Shown here: in pieces, positions 37,465 to 49,526 of the stretch
How the letters are laid out: every line of letters begins with the position of its first letter
How positions within the stretch are numbered: the first letter of the stretch is position 1
NCBI GenBank assembly: GCA_946807835.1
Contig: OX327700.1
Location: forward strand, 23,534,001 to 23,598,000
Direction of reading: 5' to 3'
DNA: 64,000 nucleotides
Origin: Ailanthus altissimus
Lineage: Eukaryota; Streptophyta; Magnoliopsida; Sapindales; Simaroubaceae
Made by a program: the position numbers and the translations under genes
Notes under the pieces: model-generated
Told to the model about the DNA's origin: nothing
The model's database searches: none
The model's input: only the letters and a program-made list of their open reading frames with translations

Positions 37465-37660
37465 CTAGCAAAGTAGCCCAATTGTTAAAGATTTGCACGT
37501 TTTTTTTGAGTTCGAATCTCTTTTTTAATATATATTTAAAAAAAAATTATAATCTCTTATTTCTCAAATAGAAGTTCGAGTGTTAATGAAACCATTTGAG
37601 TAAAAAATTTAAGAAAGGTTGAGACCAATAGATTGATTGATTGAAATAGTGTTATAAAAC
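37465..37660 (+). mobile_element. possible tRNA-derived SINE
   Basis: TAGCCCAATTG at 37,474-37,484 fits the pol III A-box consensus and GTTCGAATC at 37,510-37,518 fits the B box. The spacing is right for a tRNA-derived promoter. No cloverleaf can be drawn, so it is not a tRNA gene. The right edge, tail and target duplication were not identified. Confidence 0.4.
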
Positions 37661-37814
37661 TAAAAGATGAGAACTTATATAATGTGGCTATGCTAGTAAA
37701 ATTACTTAATTCAAAACTTAAAGGTTATTAATAAGAGATAAATATTACTATAAGGCTCTATAGTTAAATAGGAAGAGATAATGGTAGTAACCAGACGTTA
37801 ACCAATTTTTAAAT

Positions 37815-37848
37815 AATAATAATAATAATAATAGTAATGGTAATAATG
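37815..37848. repeat. AAT microsatellite
   Basis: AATAATAATAATAATAATAATAG followed by an interrupted AAT/GGT array. Confidence 0.85.
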
Positions 37849-38544
37849 GTGAATAAATTTTAGTATTAACTCAAATATAAGAAAAGCAATGCATAATTAC
37901 GGGCATGACCTACTTTTTGTCAATTGTATCACTTTATATCAAAGTTTTAAAGATTATGACAAACTTTTCCTTAGATTGCCAAACAAAAGCATTGGGCAAA
38001 ATACATCTCTATAATTGTTGAAACAACATTGGAAGTATCTATCCTTTAACATTGTCGATTTGCCAGCAACTCATGATTTCTTCTCTAACACGCATTAATC
38101 AGGTTTAATAATCATAATTCATAATTAGCGATCCATGTCAAAAAAAAAAAAAAGTGATACAAATCCTAATTAAGACTTTGAATCAGTGGATAAAAACCTC
38201 AAAGAAATGGGCCTACATGATGCCTATGGACCATATATTTGCCTTCCGGGCCTTCTTGATGTTTATGCAATTCTTAAGGCCCAAAATCTTTTATTCAAAA
38301 ATTAAAATGAAAAAAGAAAAGAAAAAGACTTGACCAGCCAACGCAACAACAACTGTCGTCTGCTTTCTCTTCTATTTGGTCCTAAAAAATTTCACAAAAA
38401 AAAGAAAAAAGAAAAAACGAGACTTATTTTACTTGCGTTTGATCGTCAATTCATCATCATCATCATCTGTTGGAAAGAAAGAAGATTTTGAAGATCCGAG
38501 GAGAAAAATTAGAAAAAAGAAATTTAAGAAATAAATCTGGATAG

Positions 38545-41500
38545 ATGGAGAAAGTTATGAATATGATAAAGCCAAAGCCTAATCCACAACAACAATTGAG
38601 AGATTGGCAACGAAAGCTTCGGCAAGAGTGCAGAAATATTGAGCGCCAAATCCGAGGTAGCTCATCTCTACTTCCGATTCATCTTTCGGTTGTTTACTAT
38701 GATAAAATAAATCAAACTTTTTATTATTTTTTTGGGTAGTTTTTTTTTTTCTTTTTAGGGTGAATTCTTTCATGGATCGAGAATTTGGCTTAATAGATTT
38801 GGTTAATATAGCTTATTGACTAATGGGTATTTTTTCTTTGTGCAGATATACAGAGGGAAGAGAGAAATGTACAGAAAGCAATAAAAGATGCTGCCAAGAG
38901 AAATGACCTGGGTTCTGCTAAGGTACTATTATTATTATTATTATTAATATTAATATTAATATTTTTTCTAAACCTTATTCTAACCAAATTATCATAATTT
39001 GATTGCTGAGCATCAAAAAGAAAAGTTGAATTGTTTGATATATGTGAACAAGTATAAGTTCATTGCGAGTATTTGCTTCATTTTGGATTTTCATATCAAG
39101 TGGTTTTTTTTATTCCTTATTTATCTACATAGAATTTCCAGAACTATGTACAATTAACATTTACAGTTTTAGGCTGCTGTGGCTTGGAAATATAATTTCA
39201 CTTTTACTCGCTAGACAAATTTTGGCGCTGCATTTTGATGTCAATTTTTGGGAACACTTTGGCATCTAGGTTTGTTTAGCATCATGGTCATCACCCGTCG
39301 GACATCACTAACTGCCCTATTTATTTTATCAGAGTAGCTGGACTGAATCACAAACTGGAATGAAAATGTGGTTTAAAGGCGACGCACAATTCTTTTCCTG
39401 TTTGTGAACTTTTGAATTAGAACTTTTGACTATAATTTATTACCCGATATTTTATGATCATTTTATGCAACGTCAGTTTTTATAAGATAATCTGATAAAT
39501 TACGGCAATCGTGTGAATGGAGTCAAGCTCAATGGAAACTTACCAAGTCACTTTTAGGCTTTTTGGGTAGGTGTTGAATTTGAAAAATGATTGTTTTAGA
39601 TTAAAAAAAGTAAATTGTTCATGCCAATTAGGAGAATATAATTATGATCGTCTTTCTCAATTTTTGATATTTAGATGAGTGTTTTTTGTAATCTCTTTCA
39701 GGCACTTGCTAAGGAACTTGTCAGATCTAGAAGAACAGTGAACCGTCTTCATGAAAACAAGGCACAAATGAATTCAATATCAATGCACCTTGGGGAAAGT
39801 GTTGGTATATTGCTTCACTTGTTGAGATTAATGGCTTGTTTTGCCATAAGAATGCTGTCAATGATTAACAGTAAAGTAGTATTTGGAATTAGTGGTTTTT
39901 TTTGTGTCTAATATCTTTTCTTTTTATACTTCAATGAAAATGTAACCTATGTGAAATTTAATGGTTGAAGCTACAAATGAATTTTCATTAAATTGTGAAT
40001 TTTTTTTCTTAACCATTTTGAAAGTTTGCTACATGTAGAATAGGAGTGGAATGGATGATGTGGGGAGTTTCTCATGGAGGGATGTATGACTAGTAGAAGG
40101 ACATAATTTTATAAATGGTTCTCAGAGCTTATAAGCAAGTGTATACTTCTTACTAAATTGTGGATGACATCACAGGAATTGTGTGGGTCATTTACCTCAA
40201 TTTTATGATATATATTTTCCTTTCTAGGATGTCTACTTTGGAAGTTACTCTTGGATAATATGGTGCACAAGTGTTGATGATTATTTATTGTTCTTTTGCT
40301 TTGCTTATATCTTGGAGGAATCAATTTGTATTCAGCTGCAATGCATAGATACAGTCTTCATATAGAAAATAAAACTTAAGGGACTTATAGATGTCATGTT
40401 ACCATGAACTTATTGAACTTTAGACTAGTTAACTTTTCAAATCTTCTCATCTTTAACTTTTCTTTGCTGCGATGACGTGCATTGATCAATTGAATGGTTA
40501 TAAAGAATTACGACCTTTGTTATGTTATTCATCATTTAACTCAGCTTGCTGTGGTAACCTACATTATTGGTACCGTGTAATAAATGACTTGGGTAAATAT
40601 TGAGTAAATAACTAATATACTCTTTGTGCAATCAATTTTACCGTTTTTCAGTCTGTTGTAATTTATTGATGAATGAGTTGTTTCCTAGTTTTCATTCCCT
40701 CAGAGTGACTTTTTTGGTTTCTAGTTTTACAAATTGTCGAGTGTTCATAATTTTGCTTCCTATTGCAGCAATTGCTCGTACTGTGGGGCATTTGAACAAG
40801 AGTGCTGAGGTTATGAAACTCGTCAATAATCTCATGAAAGCCCCAGAAGTAGCTGCGACGATGCAGGAGTTCAGCAAAGAAATGACCAAGGTACCTTTCT
40901 GATTTATCTTTAATCTTCCAGCAATGAACAAAAGAAGCTACTGATAGAAGTGCTGAAATTTGATCATTCTACTTATCTTTAATTCTTTAGCATTCTTCCT
41001 TCTTTTTCTTTTACTTTTTTTCTGTGCTTGTCTTTTGATATATGAAATTTCCTTAATTTAGTCAATACTGGGGCAATGAAGACTAACTTTTCCATGCATT
41101 ATGGCCTCTGCTTGAGCTTATTAAGTATGATTTAGATTAAACTATAAGTTGTGCTTTGTTCACTTAGCCTGCCATTCTTATATATATCTTAGATTTCAAG
41201 GCATAGCTTCCATATTGCAGTGAGGTACACCTAGCTTGATTGGAATGCCTGGCAGAGCTACTGGTCTGGGGTTTAAGGGTGCCACAGGCCTGGCCTCCCT
41301 AGCTGTGTATTTAAATTTGGACTATTACAGATTGTGCAACTATATTTATGATTTATTCTGCATGTGCCTACAATGTATGCAGGTGTGATGTAATAATTAG
41401 ATAACAATTTCCTATATTCGCCATTTTAGTTAGATTTGAATAAATTGAAACTATAAATATTTACTGATAGTAACTATTAGGTGAGATGTTGAAACATCTT

Positions 41501-42372
41501 TCTTTTAGTTAAACATTAATGGTAAATTTAGCCGCTTAATTATTTTTTGTCTATAGTATTGAAATATCTTTTGTAACTCAATATGTATATACGTCAAAGC
41601 TTATGTTCTTGTCAGTGACACTAGAAACAATGTGATTTTGCTCTGGCTATTGTTCTCTAGTATACTTGCTAGTAAGTGAAATTCTTTCTTGTTAGCCAGC
41701 CTAAGTACCACTGTAGAGCAATAATATCTGGTTATATGAACCAAAACTTACTGGCTAATGCTGTTCTGAAACAATCAAAATTGACTATAGACATCTGAGC
41801 TCCATCTAACATGAAATGGAAATACTGGTTATATCATATCCAAAACTTAATATAGTTACAACTGTATTTAAAATTTTGAGGACATCACAATGTGGAGAGA
41901 GGAATGACAAAATTTCTTTGGAAGTTTTATGTTGTGTTGCTATAGAATACAGATGGTGGACAGTTCCCTCAGATAATTATTATTTTGTCTGTAATTTGCA
42001 GGCAGGGGTAATTGAGGAGTTTGTGAATGATGCTGTTGATACAGCACTGGACTCAGAGGACATAGAAGAGGAGATAGAAGAAGAAGTTGATAAGGTCTTG
42101 ACAGCAATTGCAGGTGAGACTGCTGCACAGCTACCTGAAGCAGTTAGAAAGGAAAGGGTAAAGCAGCCTGCTCAGACGTCACGAGCTGCACAAGAGGTAC
42201 GTGTGATACAACATTTTAAGCTCCCAATTTGATTTTCTTTCTGGTTTTGAATGAAGCCCATGATTGATGAGTTTTTACTTCACTATTGTAGGAGGATGCA
42301 ATTGCCGAGGGTGTGGACGATGAGGAAGAACTAGAAGAAATAAGAGCCCGGCTTGCCAGAGTTAGGTCATAA
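38545..42372 (+). CDS. VPS24: VPS24 homologue (CHMP3, ESCRT-III subunit)
   Basis: This is a complete six-exon gene: 38,545-38,656, 38,846-38,922, 39,702-39,804, 40,769-40,890, 42,002-42,196 and 42,292-42,372. All junctions are GT-AG and in phase, giving 229 residues, the usual length for plant VPS24. It is a Snf7-fold protein: a basic N-terminal helix (QQQLRDWQRKLRQECRNIE), then DIQREERNVQKAIKDAAKR, LAKELVRSRRTVNRL and VMKLVNNLMKAPEVAATMQEF. An acidic region (SEDIEEEIEEEVDKVL) follows, then a C-terminal MIM1-like helix ELEEIRARLARVRS that would bind the MIT domain of the VPS4/SKD1 ATPase. ESCRT-III forms filaments that bud vesicles into multivesicular bodies, sorting ubiquitinated membrane proteins to the vacuole. 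Nothing is broken. Intron 4 (40,891-42,001) is the longest. Confidence 0.96.
38931..38962. repeat. ATT microsatellite in VPS24 intron 2
   Basis: TTATTATTATTATTATTATTAATATTAATATT lies just inside the 5' end of intron 2. Confidence 0.85.
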
Positions 42373-43590
42373 CTTAAGCCTTCTGTTTTTGCCTGATACT
42401 CTTTATAAGAATAGAGTAAATATGTACACTGGTGTGCATATAAATAGCCTCACCATTGAAGAGACGAATTTCAGTTGAACATTGAGAAAGAGCGTGAGAG
42501 AGAAAGAGTCTGTATATTGCAAGCAGCATTTTTATATAACAAACTGGTTGGGAGCTGCTATTTGTACAGTGGATACTGTACATCGTCATCACGGACCCAG
42601 ACATTAACTAATTGTTGCTGTTGTGATCTCTATTAACGCTAATAAGGATTTGACATATTGGACGTTTCTTTATCCTAAAAGTTGAGTGGAAATGCCAGTT
42701 AGAATGATTGTATTTGTCACAAGTTCAGTGGTTATATAGCTACACCTGAAGCAGGTAAAACTTGCATCTGGTTGGGAGATACAAGGGCATTGCCATACCT
42801 TTTTGATTCTAATCGTCAACTGATGGTCGGAACAATTTACTGGTAAAGTGAATGAGGTATGTGTTATTTGGACACATGGGGAGGTAAGTGATAACACCTC
42901 TTCCACAACGTTTATCTGTTTATCTTTAGGGTGATGATGTTGATTTGGTCTGGTCCGAATCTGGGTGTTAACTGGACGGATTACCTGAACCCAGATTGCA
43001 ACCCGAGTTAGCAAATATTATGTTATATACAATCCTATTGACATCCTTCTCCCAGCAACTATAATCCGATAAAATTTGTTTATTGGAGATATTATTATTA
43101 TTATATTGAATAGCATTTTAATGGATAGATGTATACTTATTTAATTGGAATATGGAATTGATTGTGCCACATTTCTAAAAGGTTGACAGAATTGCAACTG
43201 TGAAATAGATAAGACAATTTATCAAAATTTATTAACATAAAATTTGACACCTCCGAAATAATTTCTTTTAATCACCGTTTGGCAGCTACTACCACCAAAG
43301 GTACCTGAAAAAAAGAGACTCACATTAGAAAAGTAATTTCTAAAGCATGTTAATAAATCCTACATAACACAAACATCCCATAAAGGGTTTAAATTAATAA
43401 AAATGGTTCAAATATTTACTAAATGTTTATCAATTCCTCTTCCAAGTTAATTATCTAAGGAATTCAATCTATTAAATAAAAAATTAAAAGAAAAAACTTG
43501 TTGAATGATAAACCAAGAGAATATAAAAATTTTAAAGATTTAAACAGTCTAATATTAAGTATAAAAAATAAGTTATTCATACTTTGTAAC
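42373..43590. other. VPS24 3' flank; no gene seen
   Basis: The first 300 bases or so are likely 3' UTR. The rest has only short frames with no signature; the 114-codon minus-strand frame at 42,670-43,014 matches nothing I know. Confidence 0.45.
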
Positions 43591-43599
43591 TCAATCTAA

Positions 43600-44095
43600 T
43601 ACTAATTTTGAGTATATATCAAGGTTTCTTAAATTTTTGGATAAAGTCTACTATAATGTGGATTGAAATATCTATCACCAGTATTAAATGCGAACTCTGA
43701 AGTTACTGTGGACACATGAATGACCAAGATATCTCTTGCAATTCTAGCTAGTGTTTGATATTTACCCACTTCTTCTATTAAGACAAAATATCAAAATTAG
43801 CAAGTGGTTTTAAAAGCTCTTCTTTTAGATATATATCCAACTCTGACTTATCTCACTGGGTGACTATATTTTGCTTTACGAACTTCTTCCATTCTTGAGA
43901 AGAACCAATAAAATAACTTGATGATAAACCATCCATATCCTGTAAAGATTGGTCTTCAAACTCACTCATTAAATTAGCAAAAAGCTTATGTATCCTATCA
44001 ATTTGAACCTCATATGCATCTCTATAAACTTTAGGGGGAAAAAAATGAACCAATAACATCTTAAACCTAGGATCTAAAAGAATCCCCACAATCAA
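43600..44095 (-). pseudogene. hAT transposase C-terminal remnant
   Basis: The minus strand reads MIVGILLDPRFKMLLVHFFPPKVY, the LDPRFKM motif of RICESLEEPER/hAT transposases, followed by EWKKFVKQNIVTQ, a stop and KSELDIYLKEELLKP. After a frameshift it reads KYQTLARIARDILVIHVSTVTSEFAFNTGDR, then a decayed SP.. region. That is the hAT C-terminal dimerisation domain (family: LA..ARDIL.IP.STV.SE.AFS..GR). Several stops and a frameshift rule out activity. Element ends were not found. Confidence 0.8.
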
Positions 44096-44469
44096 GTTTA
44101 AGAATCAAAGTTGTAGAATTTAACTTATTAAAGGTAGAATTCAAATTGCATAAGGATTAAGAATATAGATTTAATAAAGAATTAGATATTATTCATTATA
44201 TAAAAAGATTAGAGGATCAATAAAAAAATTATGAGAGAGATAAATTATGTGAGAGGTCACATAAAAAATATTTAGAGTACTCTTATTTTTTATATTATAA
44301 AAGTATAACATATTATTTTCTCATTCGTGGATGTAACCCAAATTAAGATGAACTACATTAATTTTTGTGTGATATTAATCTTTGTATTCTTTGTGTGATA
44401 TTAATCTTAATGTTTGATATACTATTCATAAATTCATCGACAACTTAATCTAAAAAATCTTAAAAAAGA

Positions 44470-45290
44470 ATACGTTAACTGTGGAGTATTAAGTCCTAGA
44501 AATTTTATTTATTTAATTGACAAAAAACTTTTAAATGTTCACAAACTTCTTTTGCCAAGTTCCACTTTCCCTCATTGGGCAAGGTTTCATAACTTTGCTC
44601 GCGTTCCTTCAAACAAGCAAATATCTTTGTACAATAAAATAGATGTGAGTATTAACTAACTTGAGCAAAAAGGGCAAACTTGAGTAAATAACCGCTTACG
44701 TCCATAATGGATCACTGGATTCTCGCTTTTTTTTATTTAATTCTTTTATACACAAAGAACCCCTATAAGAGAAACTCAAGGAATACAATAATAAAGAAAC
44801 TACTAAAAGACCTACTCAGTACTTTCTTGTGCTTATACTCAGCACTCAGGCATTCTATGACACTTTTTTGTGCTTATGCCTAGTGCCAGAGCTGCCTCAT
44901 CTTTTTATTCTCTCTTATTGATGTATTGTCTATTCTAATGAATTACAATGGTATATATAGGCTCTAAACAGACTCAACACAAAAAGAAAATCTAAAATTG
45001 TCCAAAATACGCAATCCAAGAAAAAAACAAAAAACATTCCTTGAGTCGACACTGCAACCCCACCAAGCTGACTTTGCAAAGCAATTTCGAAGTAGCGTCT
45101 TGGTGCTGCGACCTGTACACAGTCTCCTTTACACCTCACATCTCCTTGCTTTCGATTTTTCATTTTTGTCCCATATGTCCCATGTATACTCTACCTGGTG
45201 TTCGATTCCTCCTTGATTTTTAACTTAAAATTAAACTTAACTTTGATTTTGAATTATCAAAAATCCAACCGTACTAAGACACGACCCCTA
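44470..45290 (-). mobile_element. Copia-type LTR fragment (inverted)
   Basis: On the minus strand the sequence has, in order, a GC-richer U3 with GGTCGCAGCACCAAGACGCTA (key words GCAGCACC and GACGCTA, about 45,091-45,112), a TATA box (TATATATACC, about 44,950-44,960) and a decayed ATCCATTATGGACGTAAGCGG block (about 44,693-44,714). The last is akin to the R/U5 block of the other Copia LTRs here. A solo or truncated LTR is likely. Edges are approximate. Confidence 0.5.
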
Positions 45291-45499
45291 GATTTTTACC
45301 TTTTTGTTTTTTCATATTACCTTCTTATATGAATAGTCCACCAAATGAGAAAGAAAACTAGCTTATCGATTTAAATGTGCCTTTGTTTTCTAACAAATAT
45401 GCATATTTCCTTTATTAAATATAAGAAATCATAAAATTGTTTAGAGCATGTAATTTTAAAATTTATTAAATTTAATTATTTATTTTGTCAACTAGGGTA

Positions 45500-45750
45500 A
45501 TGTAGGAATCGTGTGCCAGTTGTGCATTATCATTTCTATTATATTATTGTATTATTATTATTATTTTTTTAGGCAAAACTTTAAATAAAATAATCATGTA
45601 TGAGTCATGTACTAGTTATGTACTATCACATTTATCATTGCACCACTTTCTAACTTTTTATTCAACTTTTTTATAACATGGTATTAATGAAGTTGTGTAC
45701 TACTTGTATCCTGCTACTAATCAAATGGTCACTTGAATTGCATTATATTA
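45500..45750. repeat. degenerate tandem repeat of about 95 bases
   Basis: Three diverged copies of a unit with GTGTGCCAGTTGTGCATTATC, ATGTACTAGTTATGTACTATC and TTGTGTACTACTTGTATCCTG-like cores lie near 45,510, 45,605 and 45,692. An ATT run lies between the first two. Confidence 0.4.
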
Positions 45751-45822
45751 TGCATTATGAAAGCCATACATATTTATTCTATAAGGTCATCAATTGTTAG
45801 CTGTAAGTGTGCATGAGTACAT

Positions 45823-46444
45823 TGTTCCATATTACAAGTGTATTTCAAATAAACAAATGTATTTCAAGTACATAAAGTAAGGAAAAAATCAAGGAGAAAA
45901 TAAATTAGAAAACTCAAGCTGTTGGAAGATAACTTGAATGCCAAGACACTCAGGAATAGCATCGTGGGACTCAAGCCAAGTCTTTAAAAAAGGGCTTAGC
46001 TCTGCAGCGCTCATGAGTAGCTTTCACGATGCTCAAGTAAGAGACTAGAGCTCCACAGCGCCAAAAAGCAATAGCGCAGTGCTTGGTGCTAGGGATATGA
46101 CCATTGAGAAAAGGTATGTATCTCTTTTGAGAGACATCTTCTCTCTCTATATATCGCAGACACATCTCAATTGAAAGATATACAATCTCATTTTTCTTAA
46201 TTCTCTTACTCTCTACTAATTTATTAAACTCTATTTCAAAGTCTTACTTGTGCTCCAAGTAATTGCATATATGTGCAACTTTGCAATTACATTGTCATTG
46301 AATCCTAGAAACCATCCTACCATTCAAACCCTTTTTGCACCTAGATTAAGATCATTATGGCGGTAGAAATAATTTTAAGGACAGTGTATTTGCATGCCTT
46401 GACACAAGAAAATAGTTGTATCATTTTCATCTACTTATCCAACA
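45823..46444 (+). repeat. Copia 5' LTR
   Basis: It begins TGTTCCATATTACAAGTG and ends TATCCAACA, 622 bases, and aligns throughout with 53,616-54,212. It has a TATA box (CTCTATATATCG, about 46,145-46,156), preceded by repeats of a GC-rich motif (GCAGCGCTC, CCACAGCGCC, AGCGCAGTGCT) at 46,003-46,085. Confidence 0.88.
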
Positions 46445-46462
46445 ATCTTATAAATATTTCTA

Positions 46463-46736
46463 ATGGATACAACTAGTTATTCATCTTTATTGGTTGTAGC
46501 CAACTCTTTATATGAGCCTACAAAAATTTATCCTTTTGATGAAAAACACTTCAAGAGATGACAATATTGAATATCTAACACTCTGAATGTGGTGAACATG
46601 GTGGAATATCCCATATAACCTCCTTCAGAGGCTAATGCTAAAAATTATAAAGAAGAATTTCTCAAATGGAACAAAGCAAGCAAGGTATGTAGAAACATAA
46701 TTCTACACACTTTTTCAAATGAGTTATATGATGTTT
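46463..46736 (+). pseudogene. Copia gag, N-terminal part
   Basis: It starts MDTTSYSSLLVVANSLYEPT at 46,463, then loses frame. KEEFLKWNKASKVCRNIILH...NELYDV follows, the UBN2-type gag (family: W......C...I...L). It is interrupted at 46,736 by the solo LTR and resumes at 49,527. Confidence 0.75.
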
Positions 46737-49521
46737 TGTAATATCCAATCCCTATTAGTAGTATTGGCGCCTAAATTTTGGTATAGAGCAAATAAGACAC
46801 CGTAGGGTTACTCGATTTTAACCATATTATAAATATTTTCTTTATAGTGCGCGTGAGAGATATTAGATCTAATTTGATAATTTCACACTCGATTGGAGTG
46901 CCGGACGACTCTAGAATATTTTTGAAAATTTTCTCTATTGGCTTGGAAAAGGAAATTCTACTTTACTACATCAATTTCCATTTAAGGGTGATGTGTGGAA
47001 CAAGTCTTTGTTGAGAAACATAATCCATATATTAGAGAATGGACCAATTAGAAGAAATCTCATGGATTGCCAAGTTGAAAATTCTAGTTAGTTCTTTGGA
47101 CTATTCTAACTAGATAGTTACAAATGAACTAATTACATAATTAGTTTTCAACTAATGAAAAATTAGTAATTTTGAGTAATTTGAAGGGAAAAATGGTCAA
47201 TTGAGGAAGCATTATATATATGTTGGAAGTGTGTAGAATTTTCAAGTGATCAAAAAGCAAACACTTAGAGCAAAAGAGAGCAAATTCGAGCTTGAAGGGT
47301 GGTGCTGCTACAGTGACCTTTCAAGTTTTTTTTCATGGTTTTTTCATGCTTAATCAAGCCAAAATAAGGTTACATACAAATCCCTAAACTCAATTGAAGT
47401 CTCCATTAGTGGAAATTCAAAAAAAAGAGATAAGAAAAGCATTGTTTTATGAGTTTGATAAGTAAGCTTTCAATAATGCTTCAATTGATGTTCTTGTGTG
47501 TATTATTGGTTTAGATTGAGTTGAATTCTAGTGTGAAGCTTGAAGGAGCCATCAATTTGAAGAAATTAGCAAGGTAAGAATTAGAGTTTTTTGGTGATTT
47601 TGATGTAGAGATTTTAATTTGTTGTAATTAGGGCTTTAGAATGAAATTGGCTTCATTTTGTTGTAATTGGAATAAGAAATTGAGAAAAGGAATGTGTTGG
47701 AACCTAGGGTGAAATTCTGCCCCTTTAAGGAAGTTAGGGATTGAGTGGTGTTTTGATTGAGTTGTTGTGTGTAAATGGTGCATATTGTAAATTGAATGTA
47801 TATGGTTGATGGAAAAACCAAAAATGAAGAAAATGGGACATAATTGTCTGTTTTAGAAAGGTGAAGGGCAATTATGTCCAACCAAGTTATAAGTCGTTCA
47901 ATAATTTTCAGGGCACCGGATGGTGAGTTAGATTAGATTAAATGGCTCCATAAATAAAAATTAAAAAGTAGTATCCATCTAGGCTTTATGTGCCGATTAG
48001 AACGTTTAGTAGTTAAATGAGATTATAGCATTCAATTTGGTTCTAAATGTCATTTATGGCGCGTAGGTGAAGATAACCGAGAGCGGTAACGGGAGCAAAA
48101 ATCGAGAGCGAAATTGAGCGTGGAGCGATTGTGAGTGAAAATCTGCCATTTCTTTTATTTTTCATTTATTATATTTTCGCATAATGAATATGTATGTTTT
48201 ATGAGATTTTGATGCATAAACACGATTTATGATCTTGATATATATTTATAGATATGCTTTTACATGTTCGACTTGAGAAAAGGTTTTAAAATTTCTGCAT
48301 CCGTTTTAAAGGCCATTGGTACTCTCAGATTGTAGTAGTGATGATTGTATTAGACCCGGCCGGTATATCCTGTGCACATGGGCAGGTCTTGGGGGTGTAT
48401 CACTAACTCCGGGAAGTCGAGATGTTGAGTTATGTGAGTCACCCTATATGTACGGGGTATTGTCTCGCTATATGTATACGATGTAGGATTTCGCTGCATA
48501 GCTAGTGAGATGTCTTGAGATGTCACTGCGGGTGCTGCTAGTTGAGGTGCCCCGTGACCTACTCACGTGTGCGGTGCTAGTTGAGTCACTGCGTAAGTAT
48601 AGAGCTTTAGGGTTACTATTGATACAGTTTAGAAAGAAAATGGCCGAACGAGGACTTTACTAGTTTTCGATTTATCAATAACATTTATGCATTCATATGC
48701 ACACAGCAGTTATTATGTTATACAGATTCTGGATATTATTTTTCAAAGATGTAGATAAAATCCACTTGGCAAGATTTCATTAGCATATGATATTAGAAAC
48801 CGTTTTACAGCTTTACATCAGTTTTAGAAGCATGATTTCTGCATGTACTTTAGAATTTGCTATTTATGCATAATGTTATTTTATTTGAAATTTTAATTGC
48901 ACTCACTGGGCTCCTTTAACTCACTCGTTTTGTGTTTTATGTTTTTTAAACCCCCTTTTTTATATGCAGGTCTCGGTACGCAAGCTGCTGATTCTCTTAT
49001 TACCGAGTAGTAGGCCAAATTCGAAGATCATTTTTGTATATGTAAATATGCTAAATAGCACCCTTTATTTTATGCATAGTAGCTGTAGGCATGTATATTT
49101 GTATATATATTTTGAACCAATAAGAACATATTTCAATATTACGATGATCGTTTTTGCTTTTTATGAGTATGCTCATTTTGTGATTTAAATGGAACTATTG
49201 CATTGTGTTGGATTTGATTTGGAAAGGACCGGAGGTTTGAATTGGTAGTATTGAAAAGTATTTGAAATAAAAGTGAAACTTCTTTGCAGGTTTTATATGG
49301 ATTTTCTGAAAAACAGGGGAAACTCTGTTCATTTTTTTTAAAAATTAAGATGTCATTTTCATATATATTACAAGACTTTCTCAATAGTAGCAAGAACTAA
49401 AAAGGGGTTCGCCTCCCTAAAATTTCTCAACTTACCTAATTATATTCTGAGGAACTTCCGTCGAGGTGCCCGGCAGGGCCACTGGGACCTATAGTAGAGG
49501 GTCTCGGGGCGGGTCCTGTCA
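46737..49521 (+). mobile_element. solo LTR, 2.8 kb, gypsy-like
   Basis: It begins TGTAATATCCAATCCC and ends GGGCGGGTCCTGTCA, 2,785 bases, flanked by perfect TGTTT duplications (46,732-46,736 and 49,522-49,526). Gag similarity stops at its left edge and resumes at its right edge, which proves insertion. No open frame has retroelement motifs and there is no second LTR, so it is a solo LTR. It contains two GC-richer parts: GGTGAAGATAACCGAGAGCGG near 48,067 (key words ATAACCGAGAG) and about 48,340-48,620. The length and style fit long-LTR Ty3/gypsy families; the exact lineage was not determined. Confidence 0.82.
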
Positions 49522-49526
49522 TGTTT

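Larger units (their letters stand above)
33464..38544. other. AT-rich intergenic DNA upstream of VPS24
   Basis: No protein gene was recognised. Small open frames such as 37,032-37,292 (minus) have no family signature. There is a 20-base direct repeat at 35,437-35,476 (CTTAATTCATGCTTAATTTG twice, approximately). The last 200 bases, including a CAT-repeat near 38,452-38,466, probably hold the VPS24 promoter and 5' leader. Confidence 0.45.

Noticed and set aside
41221..41330. GC-richer stretch in VPS24 intron 4 as a hidden exon
   Set aside because: The six-exon model already gives the complete 229-residue protein, and this stretch has no in-frame family similarity.
42670..43014. 114-codon minus-strand frame downstream of VPS24
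   Set aside because: No signal peptide, domain or similarity recognised; likely chance frame in 3' flanking DNA.
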